Below, in pieces: positions 56,001-63,541 of a DNA stretch of 64,000 nucleotides. The translations under genes and the position numbers were made by a program. Source of the DNA: JAEUHQ01 sp964538915. GTDB taxonomy: Bacteria; Planctomycetota; UBA1135; UBA2386. The notes beneath the pieces were generated by a model. It saw only the letters and a program-made list of their open reading frames with translations, was not told where the DNA came from and ran no database searches. Position 1 is the stretch's first letter, and every line of letters begins with the position of its first letter. Location of the stretch: contig CAZIFB010000020.1 in the NCBI GenBank assembly GCA_964538915.1, positions 1 to 64,000 on the forward strand, written 5' to 3'.

Positions 56001-57273
56001 CGGCATCGAGGCGGCGGCAGATCGCACCGCGGCTGGCAAGGACGCGGTCGGCACGATCCACCTGGCTGCTCGCCAGGAGGCCGGGCAGATCGTCGTCGAG
56101 GTCACCGACGACGGGCGCGGGCTCGACTTCGCGGCGTTGCACCGGGTCGGCGTCGAGCGCGGACTCATCACTGCGGACACGCCGCAGGACGACCCGCGCG
56201 TTCGCGACCTGATCTTCGTCAGCGGCCTGTCGACGAAGCGCGCGGCGGACGAGGTCTCTGGCCGCGGCGTCGGGTGCGACGTCGTCCGGCGTGCGATCGA
56301 GAACCTGAGCGGAGTCGTCGACGTCATTTCGGAACCGGGACGCGGCACGACCTTCCGCATCACGATGCCGCTGACCCTCGCGATCTACCGCGCGCTCCTG
56401 GTGAAGCACGCCGGTCTCACGTTCGCGCTGCCGATCAGCTTCGCCGAGCGCATCCTCGACGCGGAGGAGGTCCGCTACCACGAATCGAGCGGCGTTCGTC
56501 GCCTGCGCCTCGACGATCAGTTCCTGGAGGTGCGGGACCTCGCGCGCATGATGGGGCTGCCGACGGCGGACAAGCCGAGTCAGAACTGCCTCGTCTTGCG
56601 GCTCGGACCCGACCGGATCGCGATCGGGATCGACGAGATCATCGGCCAGGACGAGATCGTCGTGAAGAGCCTCGGTGACCTGTTGACCGGGCACCAGATG
56701 TTCTCCGGGGTCACCGTCGACGGGGAAGGCAACCTGATCCTGATCCTGGAGGTCAGCGGGTTGTTCCACTCGAGCGGTCGCAACAACTCGGGCGGCTCTC
56801 GCGGCGACCGCGCGAGCGACACCGAAGCGCGCGAGAAGGGCGTCGGCGCAGCCAGCCGACGGGTGCGGGTCCTCTACGCGGACGACTCGCTGTCGGTGCG
56901 CAAGGCAGCCGAGAAGTTCCTCGCGGAAGTCGGAGTCGACCTCGTGCTGGCGGTCGACGGAGTCGACGCGCTGGAGAAACTGCGGACACAGCAGATCGAC
57001 ATGGTCTTCACGGACCTGGAGATGCCGCGCATGCACGGCTTCGAACTGCTGCGCGAGATGCGCTACGTGCCGGCGTTCAAGGACGTCCCGGTGGTGGTGG
57101 TCACGAGCCGTTCGGGCGACAAGCACCGCCAGCAGGCCGAGAAGCTCGGCTGCGACGGCTACCTCGGCAAGCCGTTCACTCCGAGCACGCTGCGCGAGCA
57201 GATCCTCAAGTTCACGGGCGCCAAGGAAGGCAAGAACGGTCTCGTGGTGGAGCGCGAGGAGGTTGCGCGATGA
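53044..57273 (+). CDS. ChpA/CheA-like hybrid histidine kinase with four Hpt domains
   Basis: A 1409-residue kinase. Hpt-type motifs occur at His183 (HTIAGSS, no Lys), His413 (HLLKGSA), His529 (HRLKGSA) and His651 (HTLKGAC). The dimerisation region starts at about residue 775 (VTAERLDRLMDLIGELVVHR) and has a long charged insertion. The ATPase follows, with HLVRNGVSHGIE (N-box), DDGRGLDF (G1) and GRGVGCDVVRRAI (G2). A CheW-like domain covers about 1130-1265, and a receiver covers about 1273-1395 with DD in LYADDSLS, the acceptor Asp in FTDLEMPRMHG and Lys in GKPFTP. The GTG at 53044 was chosen because AAGGGGGAACC precedes it; an ATG at 52963 lies inside cheW. Confidence 0.92.
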   Translation: MDSFSLDSIRAVFEADVRRGLGEARSGLRRVVDAMSVGTTWGGLGSILAKRKKDSADAEAGAWGELAQIVAEANDLEALETSVVLHVESACSSIETLLQLELEGRRAEALQWGAQQVSESERMLGVVRKVLDGGAPPSTTKASKAKTKASGASSQDPLAAVAERLAATRSAGGSLEDVEHCYHTIAGSSGMVSLKALSECARFVETLIGALRLLDGQRVVRLERIDEICSRLVGGTSAAETVRAEDPFGFDAAPAADSAAAGGDGGAKDEFSSLDFDAPSAAQKPEALSRISALETALNFGGGSPVAKDAPPAKAEATDFGDDVFQADSVVGAGAEPAPAGEESQVFEFGDGGSVNSEAPTQQGTLDGVDPELIEIFLEEARQCLGDLRRSFTRVAADPADTVAWLDLARQFHLLKGSAGTVGVVSLSQIASQLEDRAEAYGERKRRASASDVANLRADARRMLASCKIELDEQPVAKSEGPAPGAELAKVFQEEAAEIVHAVEETLRGKADTTRVAEQEQTSLAALFHRLKGSAVLYGSEAIGRTAAQLHDVCDSGEWPADGVLLVRSGVAELRKALGMAETKGTPAEVVGQDSRGDEMLSVAVEAHDAVWEAFQMEVQEGVEQLDRIALELEGAEQPKRRLEDAFRCMHTLKGACNTVGLAPTGRMLHQVETWLESLLEAPALPSLGSIVGVMLEALDGVKQNLREVAKGKVTDWMPRVRRRIDGGGRVAASSIAAPSDRATGVATTAASRTDNGSKTSEGSVSDASGRGTLRVTAERLDRLMDLIGELVVHRSQLRSSVASFNRLQKALKKNRNRLFATIDRFREQYEFHGLAGRRRRTTDSTSSARAPQSPNRAAGSRDLGFSDIELDHYEDINILARSLEEIDSDITAIQSQIDGEIESFNAGADGFGALISSLQNEITEARMVPVDQLFLQLRRPVRDAAARLGKDVRVRTSGEDVTLDKAIMDQLFAPLLHLVRNGVSHGIEAAADRTAAGKDAVGTIHLAARQEAGQIVVEVTDDGRGLDFAALHRVGVERGLITADTPQDDPRVRDLIFVSGLSTKRAADEVSGRGVGCDVVRRAIENLSGVVDVISEPGRGTTFRITMPLTLAIYRALLVKHAGLTFALPISFAERILDAEEVRYHESSGVRRLRLDDQFLEVRDLARMMGLPTADKPSQNCLVLRLGPDRIAIGIDEIIGQDEIVVKSLGDLLTGHQMFSGVTVDGEGNLILILEVSGLFHSSGRNNSGGSRGDRASDTEAREKGVGAASRRVRVLYADDSLSVRKAAEKFLAEVGVDLVLAVDGVDALEKLRTQQIDMVFTDLEMPRMHGFELLREMRYVPAFKDVPVVVVTSRSGDKHRQQAEKLGCDGYLGKPFTPSTLREQILKFTGAKEGKNGLVVEREEVAR

Positions 57274-57779
57274 GCGCGACCGCGAGCTGGGGAGTCGCGC
57301 AGTCCCTGCGCGACAAGATCGCGCTCCTGCGCTGCGGCGCGTGGACGATGGGCGTCGAGGCGCGATTCGTCCGGCAGGTCGGGTTCCCGGACCTCGTCGA
57401 AGACCTGCGCGGTCGCGACGCAAGGCATGCGGCGCACCTCGGCCGCGGACGGATCGGCGACGCGCCGTGCTCCGTGTGGGACCTCGGAACCCTGCTCGGT
57501 GCGGGGTCGGACGACCGCGCCATCGTGGCACTCGAACGCCCAGGTGGTGTTCTCGCCTTCCGGTGCGCCGAGATCCTGTCGGTCGAGGCCATTCCCTCGG
57601 GTCGGCGTCTCGAACTGCCGGCGCGCATCGCGCCATCGCGTCCCAACGTGTTCAAGGCCCTGTTGATCCACGGCACGGACGAAGCGGCGCGCGTCAGCTA
57701 CCTGCTGCGTGCCTCGTCGCTGCTGACGCATGCGGAGATCGTCCGGGCTCAGCAGGACTGGAAGGCGGTCAGGGGCTGA
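57270..57779 (+). CDS. divergent CheW-like protein
   Basis: A 169-residue protein overlapping the kinase stop (ATGA). Strand pattern fits a degenerate CheW fold: KIALLRCGAWTMGVEARFVR, GDAPCSVWDLGTLLGAGSDD, VLAFRCAEILSVEAIPSG. A C-terminal helical segment (YLLRASSLLTHAEIVRAQQDW) is extra. It may be a kinase-specific coupling subunit. Confidence in the family is moderate because the usual LGLxNLRG motif is absent. Confidence 0.6.
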   Translation: MSATASWGVAQSLRDKIALLRCGAWTMGVEARFVRQVGFPDLVEDLRGRDARHAAHLGRGRIGDAPCSVWDLGTLLGAGSDDRAIVALERPGGVLAFRCAEILSVEAIPSGRRLELPARIAPSRPNVFKALLIHGTDEAARVSYLLRASSLLTHAEIVRAQQDWKAVRG

Positions 57780-57782
57780 GTC

Positions 57783-59252
57783 ATGGAGCCCTCCGGTCCC
57801 CAGGTGGTCAGCAGCATGCTGCTCGTGCTGGACAAGGATCCAGCCGACCGCCGCTTCGTGGAGATCGGACTGGGGAAGGCCAGCCGGTTCCAGATCGAGT
57901 CGGCGGCTTCGTGCGCCGGGGCCCTGGAGATCCTGCGCGGGCGCGTGGTCGACCTGATCCTCACGGAGGTCGAGCTCGTCGACGGGGACGCGTTCCACCT
58001 GATGAAGCAGATCCGTGCGCGGCCGGGTGGCAAGGATCTGCCGGTGATCTTCCTCACGCGCGACAAGCGCGCTTCGGTGCTGGTGTCCGCGCTGCAGTCC
58101 GGCGCGGTGGACTTCATCGTCAAGCCCTACGCCTTGCCCGAGCTGCTCGCGCGAGTGGATGCCGCGATCATGCGTTCGCGCGAACGACGCGCCGACGCGA
58201 TGAAGCGCAGCTACAGCCTGGCCGGCGACCTGGGCAGCATCGGCTTCGCGGACCTCGTGCACCTGCTCGAGATCGGCAACCGCGACGGTCAGCTCTTCTT
58301 CACGACGGAGCGCGGCGTCGGCGACATCAAGCTGCAGAAGGGACGCATCGTCGACGCTTCGTTCGGCACACTGTCCGGCACCGAGGCGTTCTACGCGTTG
58401 ATGCGCGAGGAGCGGGGACGCTTCGAGTTCCAGCCAGGGCTGCAAGGGGACCGGGTCACGCGCACCATCTCGGCCCCGACGACGTCCCTGCTGATGGAAG
58501 GCGCCCGCCTCCTCGACATGCACAAGCTCGGTCCCGCCGGCGGTGGAGGCAAGCCCGCGGCGGACGTCGCGAAGGTCGTCGAACCGGTGGCCGTCGCGGG
58601 CGAGCACGCAGCCCTGCCGGCCATGGAGCCGGAGCCCGACTGCGTTGCGAGCCTCGCTCAGACTCTCGCGGATCCGTTCTCGCTGGGAGAACTCCGGTTC
58701 CTGAATCGCGGTCAGCTCAGGGATTACCTGGCCTCAGACGAGAGCGCCAATCGTTGCCTCGGCCTGCTGATCGTGCCGCGCCTCGCCGGGGTCGTGGCGC
58801 TGGCAGGAATGTCCTCACCGCTCGGGGACGAACACATCGCCGCCGCCCTGGACTGGGACCAGCGTGTGCTGCAATGGCGGATCGACGCGGGACGAGGCGT
58901 CGCGATGGACCTCATCCTGCTGGACTGCGAGATGCCGGCGCTCGTGCTCGACGACATGCGGCGCCGCGTCTCGCTTGCCGTCTATTCACCGCAGGCGGGG
59001 GACCACCTCGGGCTGCCGCACCACGCACTGGGCGAGTTCGTCAGCGTCGTCGCCCACCTTCAGCCGCGGCTGGTGATGGCGCTCGGGAATGCGAGGATCG
59101 GTGCGTTCCTCGACGAGACCTGGGCTGCCGCAGGCTGCAAGCCGCACGTCCTGATCAAGCACCGTCCGCTCGACGACGGGAGCACGGACCTCCGTTCGTG
59201 CCTGGCCGAAGCGGTCGAGGCGTGGGGACAGACCAGCGAGGTCGCGAAATGA
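57783..59252 (+). CDS. receiver-DUF4388 protein with Glu at the phospho-acceptor position
   Basis: A 489-residue protein. Residues 11-125 form a receiver fold: acidic LVLDKDPADRR, Thr in IFLTRDKR and Lys in VKPYALPE, but the acceptor position reads LILTEVELVDG (Glu62 where Asp is expected). Residues about 145-250 match DUF4388 (LAGDLGSIGFADLVHLLEIG, GQLFFTTERGVGDIKLQKG, GTEAFYALMREERGRFEF). The C-terminal ~200 residues are of unknown fold. Glu may mimic phospho-Asp and hold the domain in an active-like state. Stop overlaps the kinase start. Confidence 0.82.
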   Translation: MEPSGPQVVSSMLLVLDKDPADRRFVEIGLGKASRFQIESAASCAGALEILRGRVVDLILTEVELVDGDAFHLMKQIRARPGGKDLPVIFLTRDKRASVLVSALQSGAVDFIVKPYALPELLARVDAAIMRSRERRADAMKRSYSLAGDLGSIGFADLVHLLEIGNRDGQLFFTTERGVGDIKLQKGRIVDASFGTLSGTEAFYALMREERGRFEFQPGLQGDRVTRTISAPTTSLLMEGARLLDMHKLGPAGGGGKPAADVAKVVEPVAVAGEHAALPAMEPEPDCVASLAQTLADPFSLGELRFLNRGQLRDYLASDESANRCLGLLIVPRLAGVVALAGMSSPLGDEHIAAALDWDQRVLQWRIDAGRGVAMDLILLDCEMPALVLDDMRRRVSLAVYSPQAGDHLGLPHHALGEFVSVVAHLQPRLVMALGNARIGAFLDETWAAAGCKPHVLIKHRPLDDGSTDLRSCLAEAVEAWGQTSEVAK

Positions 59253-60277
59253 CGACCGCGACGAAGAACGAGGTCGAGCGTGTCTCTCTGCACACCGCGT
59301 TCCCTGGCTGGGCCGCGACGCTCGGCACCTGGAGTCGCGACCTGCCGCACGGCCTCTTCGTCACGACCGATGCGAAGGCGCGCGGCAACGTCGCAGTGCA
59401 CGTGCTGGGCGGCGGAACCCCCGGTCGAGGGGACGCGAGCCGAGCCTCCGGTCAGCTCGCGCCGGGCGCGGTGCTCGACAAGTACCGCATCGAAGAGGTG
59501 CTGGGCCAGGGTGCCTTCGCGACCGTCTATCGCGCGACGCACCTGATCCTGCAGAAGCAGGTCGCGCTGAAGGTGCTGCACCGGCATCTCCTGAAGAAGG
59601 ACCCGCGCTTCGTCGACCTCCTGTGCGAGGAGTCCCGGCACACCGCGCAGCTGGATCATCCGAACGTCGTCCGTGTGTTCGACGTCACCCGCTCGACCGA
59701 GCAGACCTACATCGTGCTCGAGTGGGTCGACGGCGAGTCGTTGAGCAAGCGCGTCCGGCGAGCCGGTCCGCTGTCCGTCGCGACCACCGTGCGCATCGCG
59801 CGGGACATCTGCGCCGGCCTCGACGCCGCGCTCGGGCGCGGCATCGTGCACCGGGACGTCAAGCCGTCGAACATCCTGCTGCTGCGGGAAGGCGGGGCGA
59901 AGATCATCGACCTCGGGCTCGCGCGCCACGACGTCGGCAAGCACAGCGCGCTCGGCCGCGACGCCGTCGTCGGTACGCCGGGCTACATGGCTCCGGAACA
60001 GGCCATCGCTGCCAGGTCGACCGACTTCCGTGCCGACATCTACTCGCTCGGCGCGACGATGTTCTTCGCGTTGACCCGGCGATCGCCGTTCTCCGTGAAG
60101 ACCGTCGAAGACGTGCGGCGGATCGGACCGGACGATGCGATGCGTTCGCTGGAGACACTCGCGCCCGGGTGCCCGGTTGCCCTGTCCGAACTGATCGAGG
60201 ACATGCTCCAGTTCGCGCCGCAGGATCGGCCGGCGACCTACAGGGACGTGATCACGCGGCTCGCCGGCATCGCCTGA
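59249..60277 (+). CDS. Ser/Thr protein kinase at end of chemosensory operon
   Basis: A 342-residue soluble Hanks-type kinase. A ~75-residue N-terminal extension precedes the catalytic domain: VLGQGAFATVYRA, catalytic Lys in VALKVLH, HRDVKPSNILL, IDLGLARHD (DLG in place of DFG) and GTPGYMAPEQA. There is no transmembrane helix, unlike the kinase at 13696. ATGA overlap with the receiver-DUF4388 gene strongly suggests one operon, hence cross-talk between His-Asp and Ser/Thr phosphorylation. Confidence 0.9.
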   Translation: MTTATKNEVERVSLHTAFPGWAATLGTWSRDLPHGLFVTTDAKARGNVAVHVLGGGTPGRGDASRASGQLAPGAVLDKYRIEEVLGQGAFATVYRATHLILQKQVALKVLHRHLLKKDPRFVDLLCEESRHTAQLDHPNVVRVFDVTRSTEQTYIVLEWVDGESLSKRVRRAGPLSVATTVRIARDICAGLDAALGRGIVHRDVKPSNILLLREGGAKIIDLGLARHDVGKHSALGRDAVVGTPGYMAPEQAIAARSTDFRADIYSLGATMFFALTRRSPFSVKTVEDVRRIGPDDAMRSLETLAPGCPVALSELIEDMLQFAPQDRPATYRDVITRLAGIA

Positions 60278-60338
60278 GGCCCGGGCGACGTTCGGCGGCG
60301 CTGCAACGGGGCTGGCCGGGCCTGTCCGCCTCGGTGGC

Positions 60339-60356
60339 GCCCCGCGTCGCGGGGGC
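60339..60356. terminator. possible bidirectional terminator hairpin
   Basis: GCCCC and GGGGGC flank a GCGTCGC loop in the 79-base gap between the convergent Ser/Thr kinase and KaiC-like genes. The stem is short and lacks a T-run. Confidence 0.25.
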
Positions 60357-61952
60357 TCACACCCTGCGCCACTCGATCGGCATCGGATCCTGGCGGTAGT
60401 CGTTGCCGACCGACTTGAGCACGCGGAAATGAGGTCGGGCTCCGCCCTCGTCCGGGCCGAAGTGCACGTGCAGTACGTTGTCGAACCCGACGAGGTACGG
60501 CGACGGATCGAAGTCGGCGCGGCCCCGGTTGGCGCCCGGCGGGATCATGTCGACCAGCAGCGGCGTGATGCCTTCGTAGCGCAGCATGTCGAGCATCGCG
60601 GCGATCAGGAAGCGCTGCTCGGTGATCAGGGGGAAGCGGTCGGAGAGCCGGTAGATGTTGTCGAACGCCATCCTCGTGACCGGCCCCGACGCGCCTCCCC
60701 CGTGGCCGCCCTGGCAGAGGCGCACGAGGTCCCACGTGAACTTGCCGGGCGCGATGAACTCGGGATGGAGGTAGACGACCCGGAAGTCGGGCGCGAACTT
60801 GCCGTTCGCGTCGAGGCAGACCGAACGCAGCACGGGCTCGCGCTGGCAGATCCGCCGGATCGCGTCGCGGTCCTCGCGCGTCGACACGAAGAGCACCCGT
60901 TCGCCGCGTCGCAGTCCGGCGGCGAGGAAGCGCAGGGCCAGGAACGTCGCGCGCGTGCCGGGTTCGGCCAGCAGCATCGTCGACGAGCGCAGCGATGGCC
61001 CGGTGTCGTTCAGGAACGCGAGGTTCAGGTCCGGGTGGCCGAGGTCGATCGGCGTGTCGCCGCGCGGTGGCACGGTGAACTGCGCCTGGTCGCGGGCCAT
61101 CGACAACTGGGCCGCCACCGACGGGTAGATGTGGATGCCCGGCCCGCGTTCGTTGCGAGCACCGAGATACACGTCGCGGGTGATGCCGCGTCCCGCGATC
61201 GAGAAGTGGTGGATGCCGCGGTAGTAGTACTGGTGACGGGCCTTGCTGATCTCGATCGCGCGGGCCTTGAAGTCCGCCGCTTCCTCGTGGAAGGACAGGT
61301 GCAGCATCAGGTCGGTCGAGAACTCCTCCGCCGACGGCAGGCGCAGATCGCGCGGGTGCGCCTCTTCCATCACGAAGACGCCGTGGATGCCGTGTTCGAG
61401 CAGGCGGCGGCGCGTCTCCAGCAGGGCCGCGCGTTTCTCGAAGTACTCGAGATCCGTGAGCAGCAGGCCCACGTTGTCGATGACCACCAGGCGCACCGGG
61501 TTGGCGAGGCGCTGGTTCTCGATCTCCGCGAGGATCCACTCGATGTCGACCGTGGTGCCGCGCGCGCTCTTCTGTTGCATCGAGGCCGGGCGGGCCTGGG
61601 TCAGCACGAGTCGGCTCGCGCCGTCCGCGTGCGAGGCGCGGAGTTCGAGCTTGCCCGGCACCTCGCGCGGCAGAGCCACCACGTCGGATCCGCTGCGGAA
61701 CCAGTCGAAGTCCGAAGCGACCTTCTTGTGGATGCTCTCGGGCGAGTGCTCGACCGAGTAGTAGAGGAAGGTCGACCCGGGCTCCGCGTCGAGCCAGGCG
61801 CGCACGATCATCTCGAGGGCGAGCAGCGTCTTGCCGGTTCCGGGACCGCCGGCGATGCAGACGAACGCCGCGGCGTCGTCGGGGTACCGGATGCCGCCGG
61901 CGAGGATGCCGTCGAGGCCGTCGATGCCCGTCTTCAGCGTGGCGAAGGTCAC
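60357..61952 (-). CDS. KaiC/RAD55-like ATPase with degenerate second domain
   Basis: A 531-residue protein with two RecA-like halves. The first has TGIDGLDGILAGGI, Walker A GGPGTGKT and Walker B VRLVVIDNVG, and the catalytic acidic residues may lie in YSVEHSPES. The second half has only a remnant P-loop (LLAEPGTRATFLALRF) without the Lys/Thr, so it probably does not bind ATP. KaiC-type proteins act in signalling as well as circadian clocks; no kaiA or kaiB is near. The start is GTG at 61952, with TAGCCT 7 bases before it. It converges with the end of the chemosensory operon. Confidence 0.82.
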   Translation of the reverse strand: MTFATLKTGIDGLDGILAGGIRYPDDAAAFVCIAGGPGTGKTLLALEMIVRAWLDAEPGSTFLYYSVEHSPESIHKKVASDFDWFRSGSDVVALPREVPGKLELRASHADGASRLVLTQARPASMQQKSARGTTVDIEWILAEIENQRLANPVRLVVIDNVGLLLTDLEYFEKRAALLETRRRLLEHGIHGVFVMEEAHPRDLRLPSAEEFSTDLMLHLSFHEEAADFKARAIEISKARHQYYYRGIHHFSIAGRGITRDVYLGARNERGPGIHIYPSVAAQLSMARDQAQFTVPPRGDTPIDLGHPDLNLAFLNDTGPSLRSSTMLLAEPGTRATFLALRFLAAGLRRGERVLFVSTREDRDAIRRICQREPVLRSVCLDANGKFAPDFRVVYLHPEFIAPGKFTWDLVRLCQGGHGGGASGPVTRMAFDNIYRLSDRFPLITEQRFLIAAMLDMLRYEGITPLLVDMIPPGANRGRADFDPSPYLVGFDNVLHVHFGPDEGGARPHFRVLKSVGNDYRQDPMPIEWRRV

Positions 61953-61959
61953 GAGGAGG

Positions 61960-61965
61960 AGGCTA
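61960..61965 (-). promoter_or_regulatory. putative -10 element (TAGCCT) of KaiC-like gene
   Basis: TAGCCT on the minus strand with 7 bases to the GTG start, the same hexamer and nearly the same spacing as at the JAMM protease gene. Compatible with leaderless transcription. Confidence 0.4.
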
Positions 61966-62028
61966 CTGCCGTGGCGCCGAGCGGGCCACGATGGACCGAC
62001 GGCACGTTCGCCGCGAAGATGCCGCCCC

Positions 62029-62658
62029 GTGTTCGCCGATCCGACCGACTTCTGCCGTCTCTGGATGTTCCGTCACCCGGAACTCGATGCTCCGCACGCC
62101 GAACGCGCCATCGGTGCAGGGCCGGCCGACCTGAGCCGCCGCGGCCGCGGTCAGGTGCTGCGCTGGCTCGCGCTGCTGAAACCCGTGGCGATCGCCGGGG
62201 TGCATTCGAGTTCACAACCGCAGTGTGCCGGGCCGGCGCGGGCCGTCGCCGAGGCGCACGGGCTCGAGGCGCGCCTCGACGGCAGGCTGCGCGATCAGGA
62301 GATGGGGCGGTGGCAGGGCCGGACGTGGAGCGACGTCATGCGCGAGGAAGACGGCGCGGTGCGCACGTTCTTCGCCGAGTTCGGCGACAGCAAAGCGCCG
62401 GGCGGCGAGAGCCTGGGTGACGCCGTCGAACGCATGCTGGGGTGGTGGACAGAGGCGATGCCGACGGTGCTGGGCAAGTCGGTCGCCGTCGTGCTGCCCG
62501 GGTCGATCCTGACGGGGTTCGCGGCCGCGATGCTCGGCATGCGCCTGCCGCGCTGCGTGTCGCTACAGGTTCCGCACGGCGGCGTCGGCGTGCTCGACGT
62601 GTTCCAGAACGGATCGCGCATCGCGTGCTGGAACCCGGATGCCGTGCACCCGGACTGA
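62029..62658 (+). CDS. histidine phosphatase-fold protein, probably inactive or altered
   Basis: A 209-residue protein with a phosphoglycerate-mutase-like layout. The first active-site motif reads FRHPELD (Arg15-His16) instead of RHGE. HSSSQPQCAGPARAVAEAHG replaces the usual SSPLxRxxQTA, with the substrate-binding Arg lost. DGRLRDQEMGRWQGRTW keeps the acidic Glu and GxWxG. The second catalytic His motif (SHGG) is replaced by LPGS in VAVVLPGSILTGF. Loss of the second His and the Arg argues against normal phosphatase activity. The GTG start at 62029 opens the first strand; it diverges from the KaiC-like gene. Confidence 0.7.
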   Translation: MFADPTDFCRLWMFRHPELDAPHAERAIGAGPADLSRRGRGQVLRWLALLKPVAIAGVHSSSQPQCAGPARAVAEAHGLEARLDGRLRDQEMGRWQGRTWSDVMREEDGAVRTFFAEFGDSKAPGGESLGDAVERMLGWWTEAMPTVLGKSVAVVLPGSILTGFAAAMLGMRLPRCVSLQVPHGGVGVLDVFQNGSRIACWNPDAVHPD

Positions 62659-62676
62659 GGCGAAGAACGGTTCTCC

Positions 62677-62973
62677 TCAGTCCTTCTTCTTCTTCGCGCA
62701 GCCGGCGGGCGCGTCACTGGTGCCGCACTTCGGCGTGCAGCCGCCGCTCGGTGCGTCGGAGTCCTTCTTGGCGTCGCTCGAGTAGGAGCTGCCGCGGTAG
62801 TCGGTCTCGTAGAAGCCGGAGCCCTTGAAGATGACGCCGGAGCCGGCGCCGATCAGGCGGTCGAGTGCGTTCTTCTTGCACTCGGGGCACTTCCGCAGCT
62901 CCTTCGCCGACATGCTCTGGAACTCGTCGAAGCGATGGCCGCAGGCCTTGCAGAGGTACTCGTAGGTGGGCAT
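62677..62973 (-). CDS. FmdB-family zinc ribbon protein
   Basis: A 98-residue protein whose first 45 residues are the FmdB-type zinc ribbon (MPTYEYLCKACGHRFDEFQS ... CPECKKNALDRLIG, two CxxC pairs). A disordered Ser/Lys tail with two extra Cys motifs (GGCTPKCG, AGCAKKKKD) follows and may bind metal. It starts 3 bases after the grpE stop, so it belongs to the dnaJ-grpE operon. Function of the family is unproven, possibly regulatory. Confidence 0.88.
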   Translation of the reverse strand: MPTYEYLCKACGHRFDEFQSMSAKELRKCPECKKNALDRLIGAGSGVIFKGSGFYETDYRGSSYSSDAKKDSDAPSGGCTPKCGTSDAPAGCAKKKKD

Positions 62974-62976
62974 GGG

Positions 62977-63525
62977 TCAGTCCTTCTTCGCGGCGCCCGC
63001 GACGACGACGCGGCTGTGACGCACGACACGGTCACCGAGCAGGAAGCCGGCCTGGAGAACGCGGACGACCTGTCCCTCGGGCACGCCGGCCGCGGCTTCG
63101 ACGGAGACCGCCTCGTGCCGCGACGGGTCGAACGGCAGGCCGGCGGCGGGGATCTCCTGGAGGCCGTGGCGCTCGAGGGCACCTGTGAGCAGCGTGCGCA
63201 CCATCCGGATGCCGTCGATCAGCGACTTCGGGTCGCTGTTGCCGCCGTCGTAGGCCTGCAGCGCCATCGAGAAACTGTCGAGCACGGGCAGCAGCTCCTG
63301 GGTCAACCCCTCGAGCACGCGGCGCTTGCCGTCGTCGAGTTCCTGCTTCTGGCGTCGGCGGATGTTCGCCGTGTCGGCGAGCGCGCGCTGCAGCTGCTGT
63401 TCGAACTGGTCGCGCTCCTCGCGGAGCCGGGCCACTTCGCGTTCGTGCGCTGGGATCTCCACCGTGGGTTCGCCCTCGGGCGTGTTCGGCTCGACCGGGT
63501 CTGGTTGTTCGTCGGTTCGGTTCAC
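62977..63525 (-). CDS. grpE: GrpE nucleotide exchange factor
   Basis: A 182-residue co-chaperone that releases ADP from DnaK. An acidic/Pro-rich N-terminus is followed by a long coiled coil (about 28-75: EREVARLREERDQFEQQL and DTANIRRRQKQELDD). The C-terminal beta wing has FDPSRHEAVSV, PEGQVVRVLQAGFLLGDRVVR and HSRVVVA. All conserved GrpE phrases are present. It lies 16 bases downstream of dnaJ and upstream of the zinc-ribbon gene. The order dnaJ-grpE is the reverse of the common grpE-dnaK-dnaJ arrangement; dnaK is not in the window. Confidence 0.95.
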   Translation of the reverse strand: MNRTDEQPDPVEPNTPEGEPTVEIPAHEREVARLREERDQFEQQLQRALADTANIRRRQKQELDDGKRRVLEGLTQELLPVLDSFSMALQAYDGGNSDPKSLIDGIRMVRTLLTGALERHGLQEIPAAGLPFDPSRHEAVSVEAAAGVPEGQVVRVLQAGFLLGDRVVRHSRVVVAGAAKKD

Positions 63526-63541
63526 GGGGTCTCCCTGTGGC

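Noticed and set aside
60357..61952. The KaiC-like protein as a circadian clock component
   Set aside because: The second ATPase domain is degenerate and no kaiA or kaiB gene is nearby.
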